NCBI RefSeq assembly: GCF_023516595.1
Contig: NZ_JAMGBG010000048.1
Location: 118,348 to 182,347 of the forward strand
Length of the DNA stretch: 64,000 nt
Reading direction: 5' to 3'
Source: Streptomyces neyagawaensis
Lineage (GTDB): Bacteria > Actinomycetota > Actinomycetes > Streptomycetales > Streptomycetaceae
Shown in pieces: positions 52,230-61,214 of this stretch. The notes below the pieces were generated by a model that did not search any database, was not told the origin of the DNA, and worked only from the letters and a program-made list of their open reading frames with translations. Position 1 is the first letter of the stretch; every line of letters starts with the position of its first letter. A program made the translations under genes and the position numbers.

Positions 52230-52550
52230 CTACATGGCCTGCTGCCCGTCAAGTTCCCGCCGGGCGGCGAGAGCTCTTGCCAGCACCTTGGCGCGGTAGG
52301 GGTTCGCGGCGTCGAGGGCCGTCGCCACCGCCACCGCCTCGTCCAGCAGGGCCAGCCGTTGCCCGGGCAGCTCCCGCACCAGCGGCGAGGCGCCGGCCTC
52401 CACCAGGACGTACGCCAACTTCGATCCGTACACCTCCGGCTCGACCTGCGTCAGCAGGCGGTAGATCCACAGTCCTTCGGCGCCGCGCACCACTCGCCGG
52501 TTCGCGCTGAGCAGTTGCACCTTCGCCCGCAGAACCATGTCCTGATCCAT
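52230..52550 (-). CDS. hypothetical helical protein
   Basis: 106 residues with ATG 52550 preceded by AAGGGGGA. The sequence is helical and charged (MVLRAKVQLLSANRRVVRGAEGLWIYRLLTQVEPEVYGSKLAYVLVEAG...VATALDAANPYRAKVLARALAARREL). It lacks a signal peptide and TM helices. It appears to be a small conserved actinomycete protein of unknown function. Confidence 0.6.
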   Translation of the reverse strand: MDQDMVLRAKVQLLSANRRVVRGAEGLWIYRLLTQVEPEVYGSKLAYVLVEAGASPLVRELPGQRLALLDEAVAVATALDAANPYRAKVLARALAARRELDGQQAM

Positions 52551-52797
52551 CGATCCCCCTTCGTGCCCTCACCCCTCCGGCCCGTCCCGTCACTCGACGG
52601 GACAGCACAGCGACGCGCCGGCAGCCGGGAACGGATGCCGACACGGACGTCGGAGAGTGGATGACGACGAGTCTGCGGGCGGACCACCACCCGCGACAAG
52701 CCCGAACGGACGTGCGCTCCGTCCTACCGAAACCGCCTCCGAACAGGCATGATGGATCTGACACTCGCTGAGAACCGCGCCCGCCGCCGGGGGTTGG

Positions 52798-52917
52798 TCA
52801 GCGCGGGCCCCGGAGGCGCCAGATCTGGTTCTTCCTGGTGGTGAGGATGCTGCCGGTGTCGCAGGTCCACTGGTTGACCAGGGCGCGTGGCTGGGTGGAG
52901 ACGCCGGCGACGTCGAC
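52798..52917 (-). pseudogene. ricin-type lectin domain remnant
   Basis: On the minus strand, between stops, the frame reads VSTQPRALVNQWTCDTGSIL-TTRKNQIWRLRGPR. ALVNQWTC and NQIWRL are the hydrophobic core and QxW motif of a beta-trefoil lectin repeat. The rest of the domain and any catalytic part are absent. It is one more trace of lost carbohydrate-related genes. The remaining bases of the 52551-52935 gap hold no gene. Confidence 0.5.
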
Positions 52918-52935
52918 TCACGGCAGACTGGGCGC

Positions 52936-54396
52936 ATGACAGCAACATCGATGGCCAAAGGCGGCAACCTTCCCGTCGCCGCCAAGGCGGTGCACGTCGA
53001 GCTCGGCTGGTCCGGGAGCCCCGGAGGGCCGGATGCCGATGCCTCGGCGCTGCTGCTCGGCGCCGACGGGCGGGTGAGGGACGACGGGGACTTCGTCTTC
53101 TACAACCAGCCCCAGCACGCCTCGGGTGCCGTGCGCCATCTGGGCAAGCGGAGCGACGGTGCCGGGACGACGGACACCATCGGGGTGGACCTGGAGGCCC
53201 TGGAGCCGGAGATCGACCGGGTCGTTCTCGGCGCTTCCGCGGACGGCGGCACCTTCGGCCAGTTGCCCGGCCTGCGGCTGCGGCTGCTCGACGCCGCGAC
53301 GGGCGGACAGCTGGCGTTGTTCGAGATGCAGGCGACGACGGAGACGGCGTTCATCGGCGGAGAACTGTACCGGCGGGCCGGTCAGTGGAAGTTCCGCGCC
53401 GTGGGACAGGGATACGCGTCCGGACTCGCGGGGCTGGCCACCGACTTCGGGATCAGCGTGGACGAAGACCCGGCCGTCACCACGCCGACGGCTTCCTCCC
53501 CGCCCACGCCCGCAGCTCCTCCCCCTCCCATGCCCGCCGCCCCGGCGTCGCCCACGCCGCCCCTCGCAAACATGGCTCAGCCTCAGCCCGGCCCTCCCGC
53601 CGCGCCCCCTGCCCCGGGGACCCCCGCCGCGCGGCTCGTCAAGGGCGAGGAGCAGTTGCCGGTGGACATGCGCAAGCGGCTCTCCCTGCGCAAGGAGCAG
53701 GTGGCCGTCAGTCTGCGCAAGCATGGGGCGGAGGGCGTGACCGCGCGCGTCATCCTGGTCCTGGACGCCTCCGGGTCGATGTCGATGCTGTACTCGAAGG
53801 GCGTCGTCGCCGACGTCGTGGAGCGGATGGCCGCGGTGGCCGCGCAGCTCGACGACGACGGTGAAATGCAGGCATGGACGTTCGCGTCGAACCCGGCCCG
53901 GCTGCCGGACCTCACCCTGGGCGAGCTGCCGCAGTGGCTCCAGCACCACGTCCGGGTCGGCGAACTGGCGCTGTTCCGGCGCAAGAAGCCGCAGAAGGGG
54001 CTGCTGCCGGGCCAGGTGGACATGCGCGCGGTCGGCATCCAGAACGAGGAGCAGAAGGTGATCGCCGAGGTGCGGGCATACGTCCGTGACCACCCGGCGG
54101 CAGCACCGACCCTGGTCCTCTTCTTCTCCGACGGCGGCGTCTACCGGAACAAGGAGATCGAGACCGAGCTGCGCGAGGCGGTGGACGAACCGGTCTTCTG
54201 GCAGTTCGTCGGACTGGGACGCGCCCAGTACGGCGTACTGGAACGGTTCGACACCCTCCCGGGCCGACGCGTCGACAACGTCGGATTCTTCGCCGTCGAC
54301 GACATCAGCCGCGTACCTGACACAGAGCTCTACGACCGGCTGCTGTCCGAGTTCCCGTCGTGGATCCGCGAGGCACGACGACTGAACATCATTTGA
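52936..54396 (+). CDS. TerD-vWA fusion protein (tellurium-resistance family)
   Basis: 486 residues. The TerD domain (about 1-175) reads MTATSMAKGGNLPVAAKAVHVELGWSG...ALLLGADGRVRDDGDFVFYNQPQHASGAVRHLG, with the DDFVFYNQ-type calcium site. A Pro/Ala-rich linker (about 180-235) leads to a von Willebrand A domain (from about 265) with a complete MIDAS: DASGSMS, a later Thr, and Asp in FFSDGGVY. Fusions like this belong to the Ter stress-response network (tellurite, phage, envelope damage) and are thought to scaffold calcium-dependent complexes. No other ter genes are adjacent. Confidence 0.88.
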   Translation: MTATSMAKGGNLPVAAKAVHVELGWSGSPGGPDADASALLLGADGRVRDDGDFVFYNQPQHASGAVRHLGKRSDGAGTTDTIGVDLEALEPEIDRVVLGASADGGTFGQLPGLRLRLLDAATGGQLALFEMQATTETAFIGGELYRRAGQWKFRAVGQGYASGLAGLATDFGISVDEDPAVTTPTASSPPTPAAPPPPMPAAPASPTPPLANMAQPQPGPPAAPPAPGTPAARLVKGEEQLPVDMRKRLSLRKEQVAVSLRKHGAEGVTARVILVLDASGSMSMLYSKGVVADVVERMAAVAAQLDDDGEMQAWTFASNPARLPDLTLGELPQWLQHHVRVGELALFRRKKPQKGLLPGQVDMRAVGIQNEEQKVIAEVRAYVRDHPAAAPTLVLFFSDGGVYRNKEIETELREAVDEPVFWQFVGLGRAQYGVLERFDTLPGRRVDNVGFFAVDDISRVPDTELYDRLLSEFPSWIREARRLNII

Positions 54397-54540
54397 GCCG
54401 ATCACCCCGCGAGGCGGAGAGGGCGGAAGTCACCGGCGAGGCCCGCACGGCGGGGTGCCGACGGGCCTCCGGGCTGACGCGGCCGAGCGGCGCCGCCTGC
54501 CCCCTGTCCCTCTACTCGGAGGGCCGGGAGAGTCGGGCGG

Positions 54541-54879
54541 TCACACGCCCACGCGGTCGGAGCAGGTGTCCGAGCCGAAGTCGTCCACGCAGACACGGAA
54601 AGTACGCAAGGACGGCACCCTCGCGGAGCCGCACCCGGCCTGTGAGCCGTTGCCGTCCCAGACGTACCCGTGGGTGGTGCCAGTGCCCCAGTACTCGGCG
54701 TAGACCCCGTTGCCGTCCTCGCGGGTGTCGCAGGCGTAGATCGTGTTTCCGGAGTTGTAGGCGTTGCCGTAGCTCCTGGAGACCGAGGCGGCGAGAGCCG
54801 GTGCGGCGGCCAGCATCAGCGGTCCCACAACCAGAGCGGTGATGACGCCCAACCGTTTCGTCGCTCGCTTCATACGCAT
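54541..54879 (-). CDS. small secreted cysteine-containing protein
   Basis: 112 residues from ATG 54879, five bases after GAGGAGGAA. The signal peptide (MRMKRATKRLGVITALVVGPLMLAAAPALAA) is clear. The mature part (about 80 residues) has four Cys (ACDTRED, GCGSA, VCVDDF, TCSDR), enough for two disulphides, and many Gly/Tyr residues. It is released or wall-associated; no family is recognised. It lies between TerD-vWA and an ArsR-type regulator, facing the latter's promoter. Confidence 0.75.
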   Translation of the reverse strand: MRMKRATKRLGVITALVVGPLMLAAAPALAASVSRSYGNAYNSGNTIYACDTREDGNGVYAEYWGTGTTHGYVWDGNGSQAGCGSARVPSLRTFRVCVDDFGSDTCSDRVGV

Positions 54880-55019
54880 GACGTTCCTCCTCGTCGCCCC
54901 AGTCAGCACTGGGTCGGTGGCATGTCCAGAACAGACTGGCTCCTGCATACTGCGGAGACCACACGATTCGGCTGAGGCTGAAACGTAGGCCGGATGTACA
55001 CACACGGGGGGAACGTGCG

Positions 55020-56006
55020 GTGATCCGCGTCCACTTCACGTCCGCGGATCTGGCCCGCATCCGCATCGCCGTCCTCGGTCCGCTGGCCGAGACGCAGTTG
55101 AGCTTCTGGGTCGCCCAGCACAGCGGCGAAGCGGCGCTCTTCGACTCCTGGCGTTCGCGGGTTCGGCCACGTCTGTCCGTCGGGGACCTGCCGGACCTCG
55201 TCCGGGGCCTGGCTCCCGCGAGGCAGCGCATGGTGGACCTGTTCACGCTGGTCGGCACCGCACCGGAGATGGAGGACGCGCTCGACCTCCTTCTCAGCGA
55301 TCCACGCCCCTTGCGTGACGAGCTCGCCCTGTACCGCCGCGGCAGACGACTGATGCTGCCGCCGTGGATGCTCTCCGCCAGTACGGGAGACGGCCGGGCC
55401 GCCCGTCATGCGGCCGAGGCGCTGACGACCGCCTACCAGGCCACGATCGCCCGGCACTGGCCACGGATGCGCGCGGCGCTGCACAGGGAACAGGACACCG
55501 CGATGCGCGCCCTGGCCTGTGGAGGGATCGGGCAGATGCTGTCCTCGCTCCACCCGGCGATCCGCTGGAAGCCCCCGCTCCTCGAGGTGGACTACCGGCC
55601 GTTGGCCCGTGGGACGGACGTCCATCTGACGGGAAGCGGCATGGTGATCACCCCGTCCGTCTTCTGCCGCGCGCCCCGCTTGTATATCGGGCGTAGCGAG
55701 GAGCTGATGCTGATCTACCCCGTCCTGCGGAGCGCCCTGGCGGCGGCCGAGGTCTTCGGGGGCTCGGCGAAGAGTCAAGCCGTCGCCGACCTGCTCGGTC
55801 GTACGCGGGCGGCCGTGCTGGAGGCCGCTGACGGGCGCCTCACCACCGGAGAGCTCGCACGTCGGCTGGGGGTCTCACCGGCCAGCGCCAGCCAGCACAC
55901 GGCCGTCCTGCGGGAGGCCGGCCTGATCTCCTCGCACCGCCGGGGCAAGACCGTCCATCACACGATCACCTCATTGGGGAAGGGGCTGCTCGACGGTCAC
56001 TTCTGA
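55020..56006 (+). CDS. ArsR-type winged-helix regulator with large N-terminal domain
   Basis: 328 residues from GTG 55020 (GGGGGGA upstream). The C-terminal 80 residues are a winged helix: RTRAAVLEAADGRLTTGELARRLGVSPASASQHTAVLREAGLISSHRRGKTVHHTIT. The N-terminal 240 residues (MIRVHFTSADLARIRIAVLGPLAETQLS...) form the effector domain common in large Streptomyces HTH proteins of the 'helix-turn-helix domain-containing, DUF5937' type. No metal-binding Cys are evident, so the signal is probably not a metal. It is divergent from the small secreted protein gene, a possible target. Confidence 0.82.
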   Translation: MIRVHFTSADLARIRIAVLGPLAETQLSFWVAQHSGEAALFDSWRSRVRPRLSVGDLPDLVRGLAPARQRMVDLFTLVGTAPEMEDALDLLLSDPRPLRDELALYRRGRRLMLPPWMLSASTGDGRAARHAAEALTTAYQATIARHWPRMRAALHREQDTAMRALACGGIGQMLSSLHPAIRWKPPLLEVDYRPLARGTDVHLTGSGMVITPSVFCRAPRLYIGRSEELMLIYPVLRSALAAAEVFGGSAKSQAVADLLGRTRAAVLEAADGRLTTGELARRLGVSPASASQHTAVLREAGLISSHRRGKTVHHTITSLGKGLLDGHF

Positions 56007-56114
56007 CACCCGGCGCGCTGGTCTCCGCTCCGGGCCGCGCGCTCGGGTCCACGCCCGGCTCACCGGCCGGCTCCGCAACGCCGGCCATCTGCCATCACAT
56101 GCGTCTTCCGCCTG

Positions 56115-56843
56115 GTGAGCGACACTGGTCCAGTGATTGTCGAACGCGCGTACGCTCATCTCTCCTCGTACGACGAGGACGCCTGGCCCTGGTCGGTACC
56201 CTGTGTCCGCCAGCTGCTCGACGAAGGGCTGCGCTTCACCGCGCCGGTGACCTTTCTGGTCGGTGAGAACGGTTCGGGGAAGTCGACCCTGGTCGAGGCG
56301 CTGGCCGAGGGGTTCGGGCTGAACTCCTACGGCGGCTCCCACGACTGGCGCTACGCCTCCTCGCGGGACAAGTCGGAGCTCGGCGAGCGGATGAGGTTCG
56401 ACGCGGCCTCGCGCGGGCGCCGCATGATGACCAGTTGGTCGGCCCGCAAGGGCTTCTTCCTGCGGGCCGAAACCGCGTGGGACGCCCTGGACCGGGAGGG
56501 TTTCTCGCCGGACTCGGTCAGCCATGGTGAGGGCTTTCTCGCGGCGCTCCGCGGCAAGTTCCTCGACCCGGGGCTCTATGTTCTCGACGAGCCGGAGGCC
56601 GCGCTCTCCTTCTCCTCGTGCCTCGAGCTGGTCGGGCACCTCGACCGGTTGGCAAAGGAGGGCGGCCAGGTCGTCTGTGCCACGCACTCCCCCTTGCTCA
56701 CCGCCTTGCCAGGCGCGGACATCATCGAGGTCGGCGAGCACGGCATGCGCCGGGTCGCCTGGCAGGAGCTCGGCGTCGTGGATCACTGGCGGCGCTATCT
56801 CGCCGACCCGCACGCCTATCTGCGGCACATCGTCGAACCATAG
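56115..56843 (+). CDS. AAA/ABC-type ATPase of the single-domain RecF/SMC-like group
   Basis: 242 residues. Walker A GENGSGKST (about residue 50), LNSYGGSHDWRYASSRDKSELGE, signature-like SVSHGEGFLAAL, Walker B GLYVLDEPEAALS and the switch His in CATHSPLL show an ATPase of the ABC superfamily without membrane partners. Such small ATPases (often annotated 'ATP-binding protein, AAA_15/AAA_21') lack known substrates. No nuclease gene is adjacent, so an OLD-like defence system is not supported. Confidence 0.8.
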   Translation: MSDTGPVIVERAYAHLSSYDEDAWPWSVPCVRQLLDEGLRFTAPVTFLVGENGSGKSTLVEALAEGFGLNSYGGSHDWRYASSRDKSELGERMRFDAASRGRRMMTSWSARKGFFLRAETAWDALDREGFSPDSVSHGEGFLAALRGKFLDPGLYVLDEPEAALSFSSCLELVGHLDRLAKEGGQVVCATHSPLLTALPGADIIEVGEHGMRRVAWQELGVVDHWRRYLADPHAYLRHIVEP

Positions 56844-56860
56844 GCCGCGCCCCCTCACCG

Positions 56861-57475
56861 TCAGCTCGCCGCGGCCGCCTGCGCGCGGGACAGGGCGACG
56901 TCGAGTACGACGAGGAGCGCGTCGCGTACCGAGCCGGTCCGGCGGGCGTCGAAGACGGTCAGCGGTACGTGGTCGGCGATGTCCAGTGCCCACCGCACTT
57001 CTTCCAGGTCGTGTTCGACCGCTCCGTCGAAGGCGTTGACGGCGACCGCGAACGGGATGCGCTTGTGCTCGAAGTAGTCCACGGCCGCGTAGCAGTCGTC
57101 GAGGCGGCGGGTGTCGACGATGACCAGGGCGCCGACGGCGCCGTCGACGATGTCGTCCCACATGAAGCCGAAACGGTCCTGGCCCGGTGTGCCGAACAGG
57201 TACAGCTTCAAGGTCGGGTCGAGGGTGATGCAGCCGAAGTCCATCGCGACGGTGGTGGTGGTCTTGTCGGGCGTGTGCGTGAGGTCGTCCACGCCCGCGG
57301 CGACCTCGGTGATCGCGGCCTCGGTGGTGAGGGGGCGTATCTCGGAGATCGACCCCACGGTGGTGGTTTTGCCGACCCCGAAGCCGCCGGCGATGACCAG
57401 CTTGACCGGCAGCGGCGGCTGTTCAACCGCTGTCGCGGAGTGTGCCCCGTGAGTCGGGGACGGCACGGAGACCAT
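56861..57475 (-). CDS. cvnD: conservon G protein CvnD
   Basis: 204 residues from ATG 57475. A small Ras-like GTPase of the Streptomyces conservon: P-loop GGFGVGKTTTVGSISE, switch region TTTTVAMDFGCITLD, LFGTPGQDRF (G3, with the DxxG replaced by GTPG as usual for this family) and VNAFDG (G4-like). It interacts with the CvnB roadblock protein and the CvnA kinase-like protein at the membrane to control development and secondary metabolism. It starts inside the cvnC gene (53-bp overlap) and closes the four-gene operon. Confidence 0.9.
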   Translation of the reverse strand: MVSVPSPTHGAHSATAVEQPPLPVKLVIAGGFGVGKTTTVGSISEIRPLTTEAAITEVAAGVDDLTHTPDKTTTTVAMDFGCITLDPTLKLYLFGTPGQDRFGFMWDDIVDGAVGALVIVDTRRLDDCYAAVDYFEHKRIPFAVAVNAFDGAVEHDLEEVRWALDIADHVPLTVFDARRTGSVRDALLVVLDVALSRAQAAAAS

Positions 57476-57869
57476 TGATAACCCTTCGCAGTACGGAGAT
57501 GTCCTGGGCGGCCCGGGCGTGCGGCACGTAGATCGCCAGGTGCCCTGCGGCACACAGGTCCTCGGCGAGCACTCGGACGACGTTGAGGTGCAGGCGCAGG
57601 CGGGCGGCCAGTTCCGCGACCGACTGCGGCCGTCGGCAGGCGGCGACGATGTCGTGGTGCTCGAAGGCGAGTTTGCCGAGGACGGAGAGCCCGTCCGCCG
57701 TCGACACGATCTGGGTCTCGATCGGGATCGGTGCCGCCGCGCCTCCCCCCGACACCCGGCCGGCGGTCAGCAGGAACGGTCGGACCGCGGGAGCACGGCC
57801 GACCGCGGCCTCCTCATCGTCCCACGTCCCCTCTTCTGTCTCCTGTGGTTCTCGTCCACCGACCACCAT
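57423..57869 (-). CDS. cvnC: conservon DUF742 protein CvnC
   Basis: 148 residues. DUF742 is recognisable from VRPFLLTAGR, PIPIETQIVSTADG and LAFEHHDIVAACRRPQSVAELAARLRLHLNVVRVLAEDLCAAGHLAIY, a winged-helix-like fold. The 3' end overlaps the start of cvnD. The protein is a component of the conservon complex; its biochemical role is unclear. Confidence 0.9.
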   Translation of the reverse strand: MVVGGREPQETEEGTWDDEEAAVGRAPAVRPFLLTAGRVSGGGAAAPIPIETQIVSTADGLSVLGKLAFEHHDIVAACRRPQSVAELAARLRLHLNVVRVLAEDLCAAGHLAIYVPHARAAQDISVLRRVINGLRAVPDSRGTLRDSG

Positions 57870-57895
57870 GACGACCTCCTGCCTCGCGGGATGGG

Positions 57896-58372
57896 TCAGC
57901 CGACCACGGGGGCGCCGACGCTGTTCTTCAGCTCCATCACCAGTTGCGGGGTGAGCGCGGCTCCGGCGCGGTTGGCGAAGAGGGTCATCTCGTAGGCGAT
58001 GTTGCCGAGTTTCGCCTCCTTGGAGGCGACCACGCCGAGTACGGCGCCGTTCCCGATGGCGGACACCAGGACGTGGCCGCCCTCCAGGTCGATGATGACC
58101 TTGTTGAGGCCGCCGAGGCTGTAGTTGCCGGAGACACCGGCGGCGAGGCTGGTGACGCCGGACACGATCGCGGCGAGCCGCTCCGAGTCCGCCCTGTCGC
58201 GTAGTTGGGAGACCGCGATCAGCAGACCGTCGGAGGACACCGCTATGGCGTCGACGACGCCGGCGGTCTCCGTGGCGAAACGGTCGAGCAGCCAGGTGAA
58301 GTCGGCCGCGGCGGTGCGCAGATCAGTGGGCTTCGACTGTTCGGGGGTGCTGTCATCTGTCGACATGGTCAC
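57896..58372 (-). CDS. cvnB: conservon roadblock/LC7 protein CvnB
   Basis: 158 residues. The roadblock/LC7 (MglB-like) domain reads DFTWLLDRFATETAGVVDAIAVSSDGLLIAVS...ADSERLAAIVSGVTSLAAGVSGN and ends with VIDLEGGHVLVSAIGNGAVLGVVAS. It is likely the GTPase-activating or adaptor partner of CvnD. The start overlaps the stop of cvnA (58369-58372). Confidence 0.92.
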   Translation of the reverse strand: MTMSTDDSTPEQSKPTDLRTAAADFTWLLDRFATETAGVVDAIAVSSDGLLIAVSQLRDRADSERLAAIVSGVTSLAAGVSGNYSLGGLNKVIIDLEGGHVLVSAIGNGAVLGVVASKEAKLGNIAYEMTLFANRAGAALTPQLVMELKNSVGAPVVG

Positions 58373-60792
58373 TGCCCGTCTCCTTCTGGCCTTCTGGGGT
58401 TTTCTCGTACTGCTGTCATGCGGTCGGTGTCCGGGTCCGCGGGCGTGGCGCTGTCCTGTTCGGCCCTGAGTACGGCGGCCTCGAACTCGTCGAGTTCCGC
58501 GCGGACGGCGTCGGCGTCGGCGGGCTGTCGCGCGGCCGGGATGTCCCGGTCGACGGTGGTGGTCGCGGCGAGCGTCGCGCCCCGCACCCGCCGCCGCAGT
58601 GGCCGGGCCGCCGTCGACGGGGAGGGCCCGTCGGGGGCGTCGGTGGTGGTCGTGTTGGCACGGGGCGGGATGCGTCTGGGCAGGTCACCCGTCGTGGACA
58701 CGGCGACCGGCCGCCGTTCGGGGGTGGTGGGGGTGGGCGTCGCGGGCGCGGCGGTCTTCGGCGGGAGGACCGACACGGCCCCGGCCAGGGTGGCGGGAGG
58801 CGGTGCGGCCTCCCCCGGGCTCATCACCCGCGCGAGCGTCGAGGGGATCCACACGGTGCTGGTGACACCACCGCCCGGTGTGCGGCTCAGAGTGACGCGC
58901 AGGCCCAGGTGGCGGGCGATGTTGCCGACCACGAAGAGGCCGAGCACCTTGGTCGGGACAAGGTCGAGGCGTTCACGGCGGACGAGGCGGGCGTTCTCCT
59001 CGGTGAGGCGTTCCGCGCTCATGCCGAGGCCGTGGTCGATGATCTCGATCAGTGCGCCACCGTCCTTGGTGACGTCGGTGCCGGGTCGGACGACCACCTC
59101 GACGGCGGTGTCGGACGGGGAGAACGCGACGGCGTTCTCCATCAGTTCGGCGAGCATCAGCGTCAGGTCGCCGGCGATGTCGGGTCCCACGGTGATGTCG
59201 GTCTCGGAGCGCAGGGACACCCGCCGGAACCCCTCGATGCGGCCGAGGCCCGAGCGTATGACGTCGGCGAGGGTGATCGGCCGCGCCTCGACGTCGGTCT
59301 CCCGGATGCCTGCGAGCAGCATGAGACTGTCGGCGTTGCGCTGGAGCCGTACGGCGAGGTGGTCGATGCGGTAGAGCCGTTCCAGGAGGTCGGGGTCGGT
59401 CTCCTGCCGCTCCACGGCGTCGATCAGCAGCAGCTGCCGGGTGGTCAGGTTGCTGACCCGGCGTCCGACGTTGCCGAACATCTCGGCGACGTTGCGGCGG
59501 CTGAGCACCTGCCGTTCCAGCAGTGCGGCGGCGGTGACCTGCACGCGGTTGAAGGCCTCGGCCAGTTCGCCGATCTCGTCGCGCACCGGGACGGGTATCG
59601 CCCGTGGGCTGAAGGGGGTGTTGTCGACGAGTTCGTCGTCGGCGACCCGGGCGAGTTCCTCGTCGGCGGCTTCGACGACCTGCCGTGCGGAGCCGGTCAG
59701 GGCGGTCAGGGGGCGGATGACCGAGCGCCGGACCAGGACGCAGAAGGCGAGCCAGGCGGCGAAGCCGAGCAGGGCGGCGCCGAGCATGATCCAGGCCTTG
59801 CGCAGGGCGTCGGCGGAGGCGGAGTCGGCCTGTGCGGCGGTCTGGTCGATCAGGGCCCGGGTGATGCCGAGGCGGGTCTCGGCCTGTCGCTCGCCGGCGC
59901 TGATCTTCTTGCGCAGTTCCTGGGCGCTCTGCGACTGGAGGGCGCCCGGGTCGATCTGCAGCTCCGCGAACTGGGACGTGAGGTCGTTCTGTTCGGCGGC
60001 GCGCTCGATGCCGCCCATGGCGAGCCCCTGCGCCGGTGTGGCGATGCGGCCGAAGCGGTCGGCCTGGTAGGTGTACAGCTCGTGGGCGCCGGCCGCGCGC
60101 GTGTACTCGGTGAGTGCGTTGGCGTCCCGCGTCTGGGCCGAGAACACGGCGCTCTCGAAGGCCGCGTGGGCGGCGTCGGCGCGCAGGATCGCGTCCAGCA
60201 GATTGGTCACCGAGGACGCCGAGGTCGCGGAGAAGCGGTCGAGGCCGACGCCGTCGATCAGGTAGCCGACCGCGGCCGCGTAGGCGGGGTCGATGTTGGC
60301 GGCGGGGACGTAGTCCCGGTCGAGCTTCTCCCTCAGGACGTCCAGACCGGTGATGTAGGCGAGGGCCTGTTCCTCCTCGGCCGGGAGACTCGCCCCGAAC
60401 TCGGCGCGTACGGTCCTGACCTGCGCGTCGGTGGCCCGCTGGGCCTCGCGGTAGGCGGTGGTGGACGGCCGGGCCGCTCCGGGGCGGGCCGCCTCGTACT
60501 GCACGGACAGCAGCAGCGCCAACCGGTGTTCGGCCTGTACGTCGTTGATGAGCTTCGCGACCTGCTCGCTGTCGCGGACGAGTTCGGCGACCCGGTCGGC
60601 GTCCCCGGCCTGCTCCATCTGTCCGGTGACACCGACGCCGAGCAGGACACCGACGACCGCGATGGGCGCGACGACCAGGACGTTGAGTTTCCGCCGGAAC
60701 GGCCATCGGGCGAGAACGGAGCCCGCTTTCCGGCGGAGCGGAGAGGTCCGGTCCACATGGCCGGGCGGCGGCTCCACTGTGTTCGCGGGCAC
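58369..60792 (-). CDS. cvnA: conservon sensor kinase-like protein CvnA
   Basis: 807 residues. One TM helix near 38-57 and another near 335-355 enclose a NIT-type (nitrate/nitrite-sensing-like) helical domain (QAEHRLALLLSVQYEA...). A HAMP-like segment is followed by the dimerisation helix (RRVSNLTTRQLLLIDAVERQETDPDLLERLYRIDHLAVRLQRNADSLMLLAG), in which His of RIDHLAVR is the candidate site, and an HATPase (LMLAELMENAVAFSP; DHGLGM). A long disordered tail of about 150 residues, rich in Pro and Thr, ends the protein. It senses an unknown signal and heads the conservon. Confidence 0.9.
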   Translation of the reverse strand: MPANTVEPPPGHVDRTSPLRRKAGSVLARWPFRRKLNVLVVAPIAVVGVLLGVGVTGQMEQAGDADRVAELVRDSEQVAKLINDVQAEHRLALLLSVQYEAARPGAARPSTTAYREAQRATDAQVRTVRAEFGASLPAEEEQALAYITGLDVLREKLDRDYVPAANIDPAYAAAVGYLIDGVGLDRFSATSASSVTNLLDAILRADAAHAAFESAVFSAQTRDANALTEYTRAAGAHELYTYQADRFGRIATPAQGLAMGGIERAAEQNDLTSQFAELQIDPGALQSQSAQELRKKISAGERQAETRLGITRALIDQTAAQADSASADALRKAWIMLGAALLGFAAWLAFCVLVRRSVIRPLTALTGSARQVVEAADEELARVADDELVDNTPFSPRAIPVPVRDEIGELAEAFNRVQVTAAALLERQVLSRRNVAEMFGNVGRRVSNLTTRQLLLIDAVERQETDPDLLERLYRIDHLAVRLQRNADSLMLLAGIRETDVEARPITLADVIRSGLGRIEGFRRVSLRSETDITVGPDIAGDLTLMLAELMENAVAFSPSDTAVEVVVRPGTDVTKDGGALIEIIDHGLGMSAERLTEENARLVRRERLDLVPTKVLGLFVVGNIARHLGLRVTLSRTPGGGVTSTVWIPSTLARVMSPGEAAPPPATLAGAVSVLPPKTAAPATPTPTTPERRPVAVSTTGDLPRRIPPRANTTTTDAPDGPSPSTAARPLRRRVRGATLAATTTVDRDIPAARQPADADAVRAELDEFEAAVLRAEQDSATPADPDTDRMTAVRENPRRPEGDGQ

Positions 60793-60998
60793 GCTGGTCT
60801 CCTTGGGTGTGTGCTGATCGGCGGTCAGGGTGCTGTGACCGCCGGGCCGTCGACGCCCGGGGAGCGGACCTGTGCGCTGACGCGGCGGTCCGCCGGGCGT
60901 GAACGACCAGACCCGCGACGCGAGGTGCTGATTCGCGTCACGTGTCCGGATCTCGTCGGCGGGAGACTACCGTCTTTGTGATCGCTTTGAGGCTGTAC
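60793..60998. other. divergent promoter region, left part
   Basis: No gene. It includes the cvnA promoter side and ends at the operator-like repeat at 60999. Confidence 0.5.
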
Positions 60999-61017
60999 GT
61001 AATCAATACGTGATTAC
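60999..61017. promoter_or_regulatory. AT-rich operator-like repeat GTAATCA-N5-TGATTAC
   Basis: Perfect 7-bp arms in an AT-rich island in otherwise GC-rich sequence, between cvnA and the divergent sugar-binding protein gene (198 bp before its start). It may control either or both. Confidence 0.6.
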
Positions 61018-61214
61018 AAATTGTTCACGGGTGCCTACCGAGCGATGACCTCGCCGTGGAGGGGCAGGTCGGGGCCCTGCTACATTCCCACCCCGACAGC
61101 CTCCCGGCCACAGCCGGAGGCACCGTCATGACCGTTGTGCTGCCGGCCACCAGCTGGATCGGTCTCCTCCCCCCACGTGATCCCCGTACCCCTCCTGCCC
61201 TCGAGGAGACCCCT

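Noticed and set aside
52936..54396. Full tellurite-resistance operon
   Set aside because: Only the TerD-vWA fusion is present; no terC, terB or kinase genes nearby.
56115..56843. AAA ATPase as part of an anti-phage (OLD/Gabija-like) system
   Set aside because: No TOPRIM, nuclease or helicase partner is adjacent; flanking genes are an ArsR-type regulator and a conservon.
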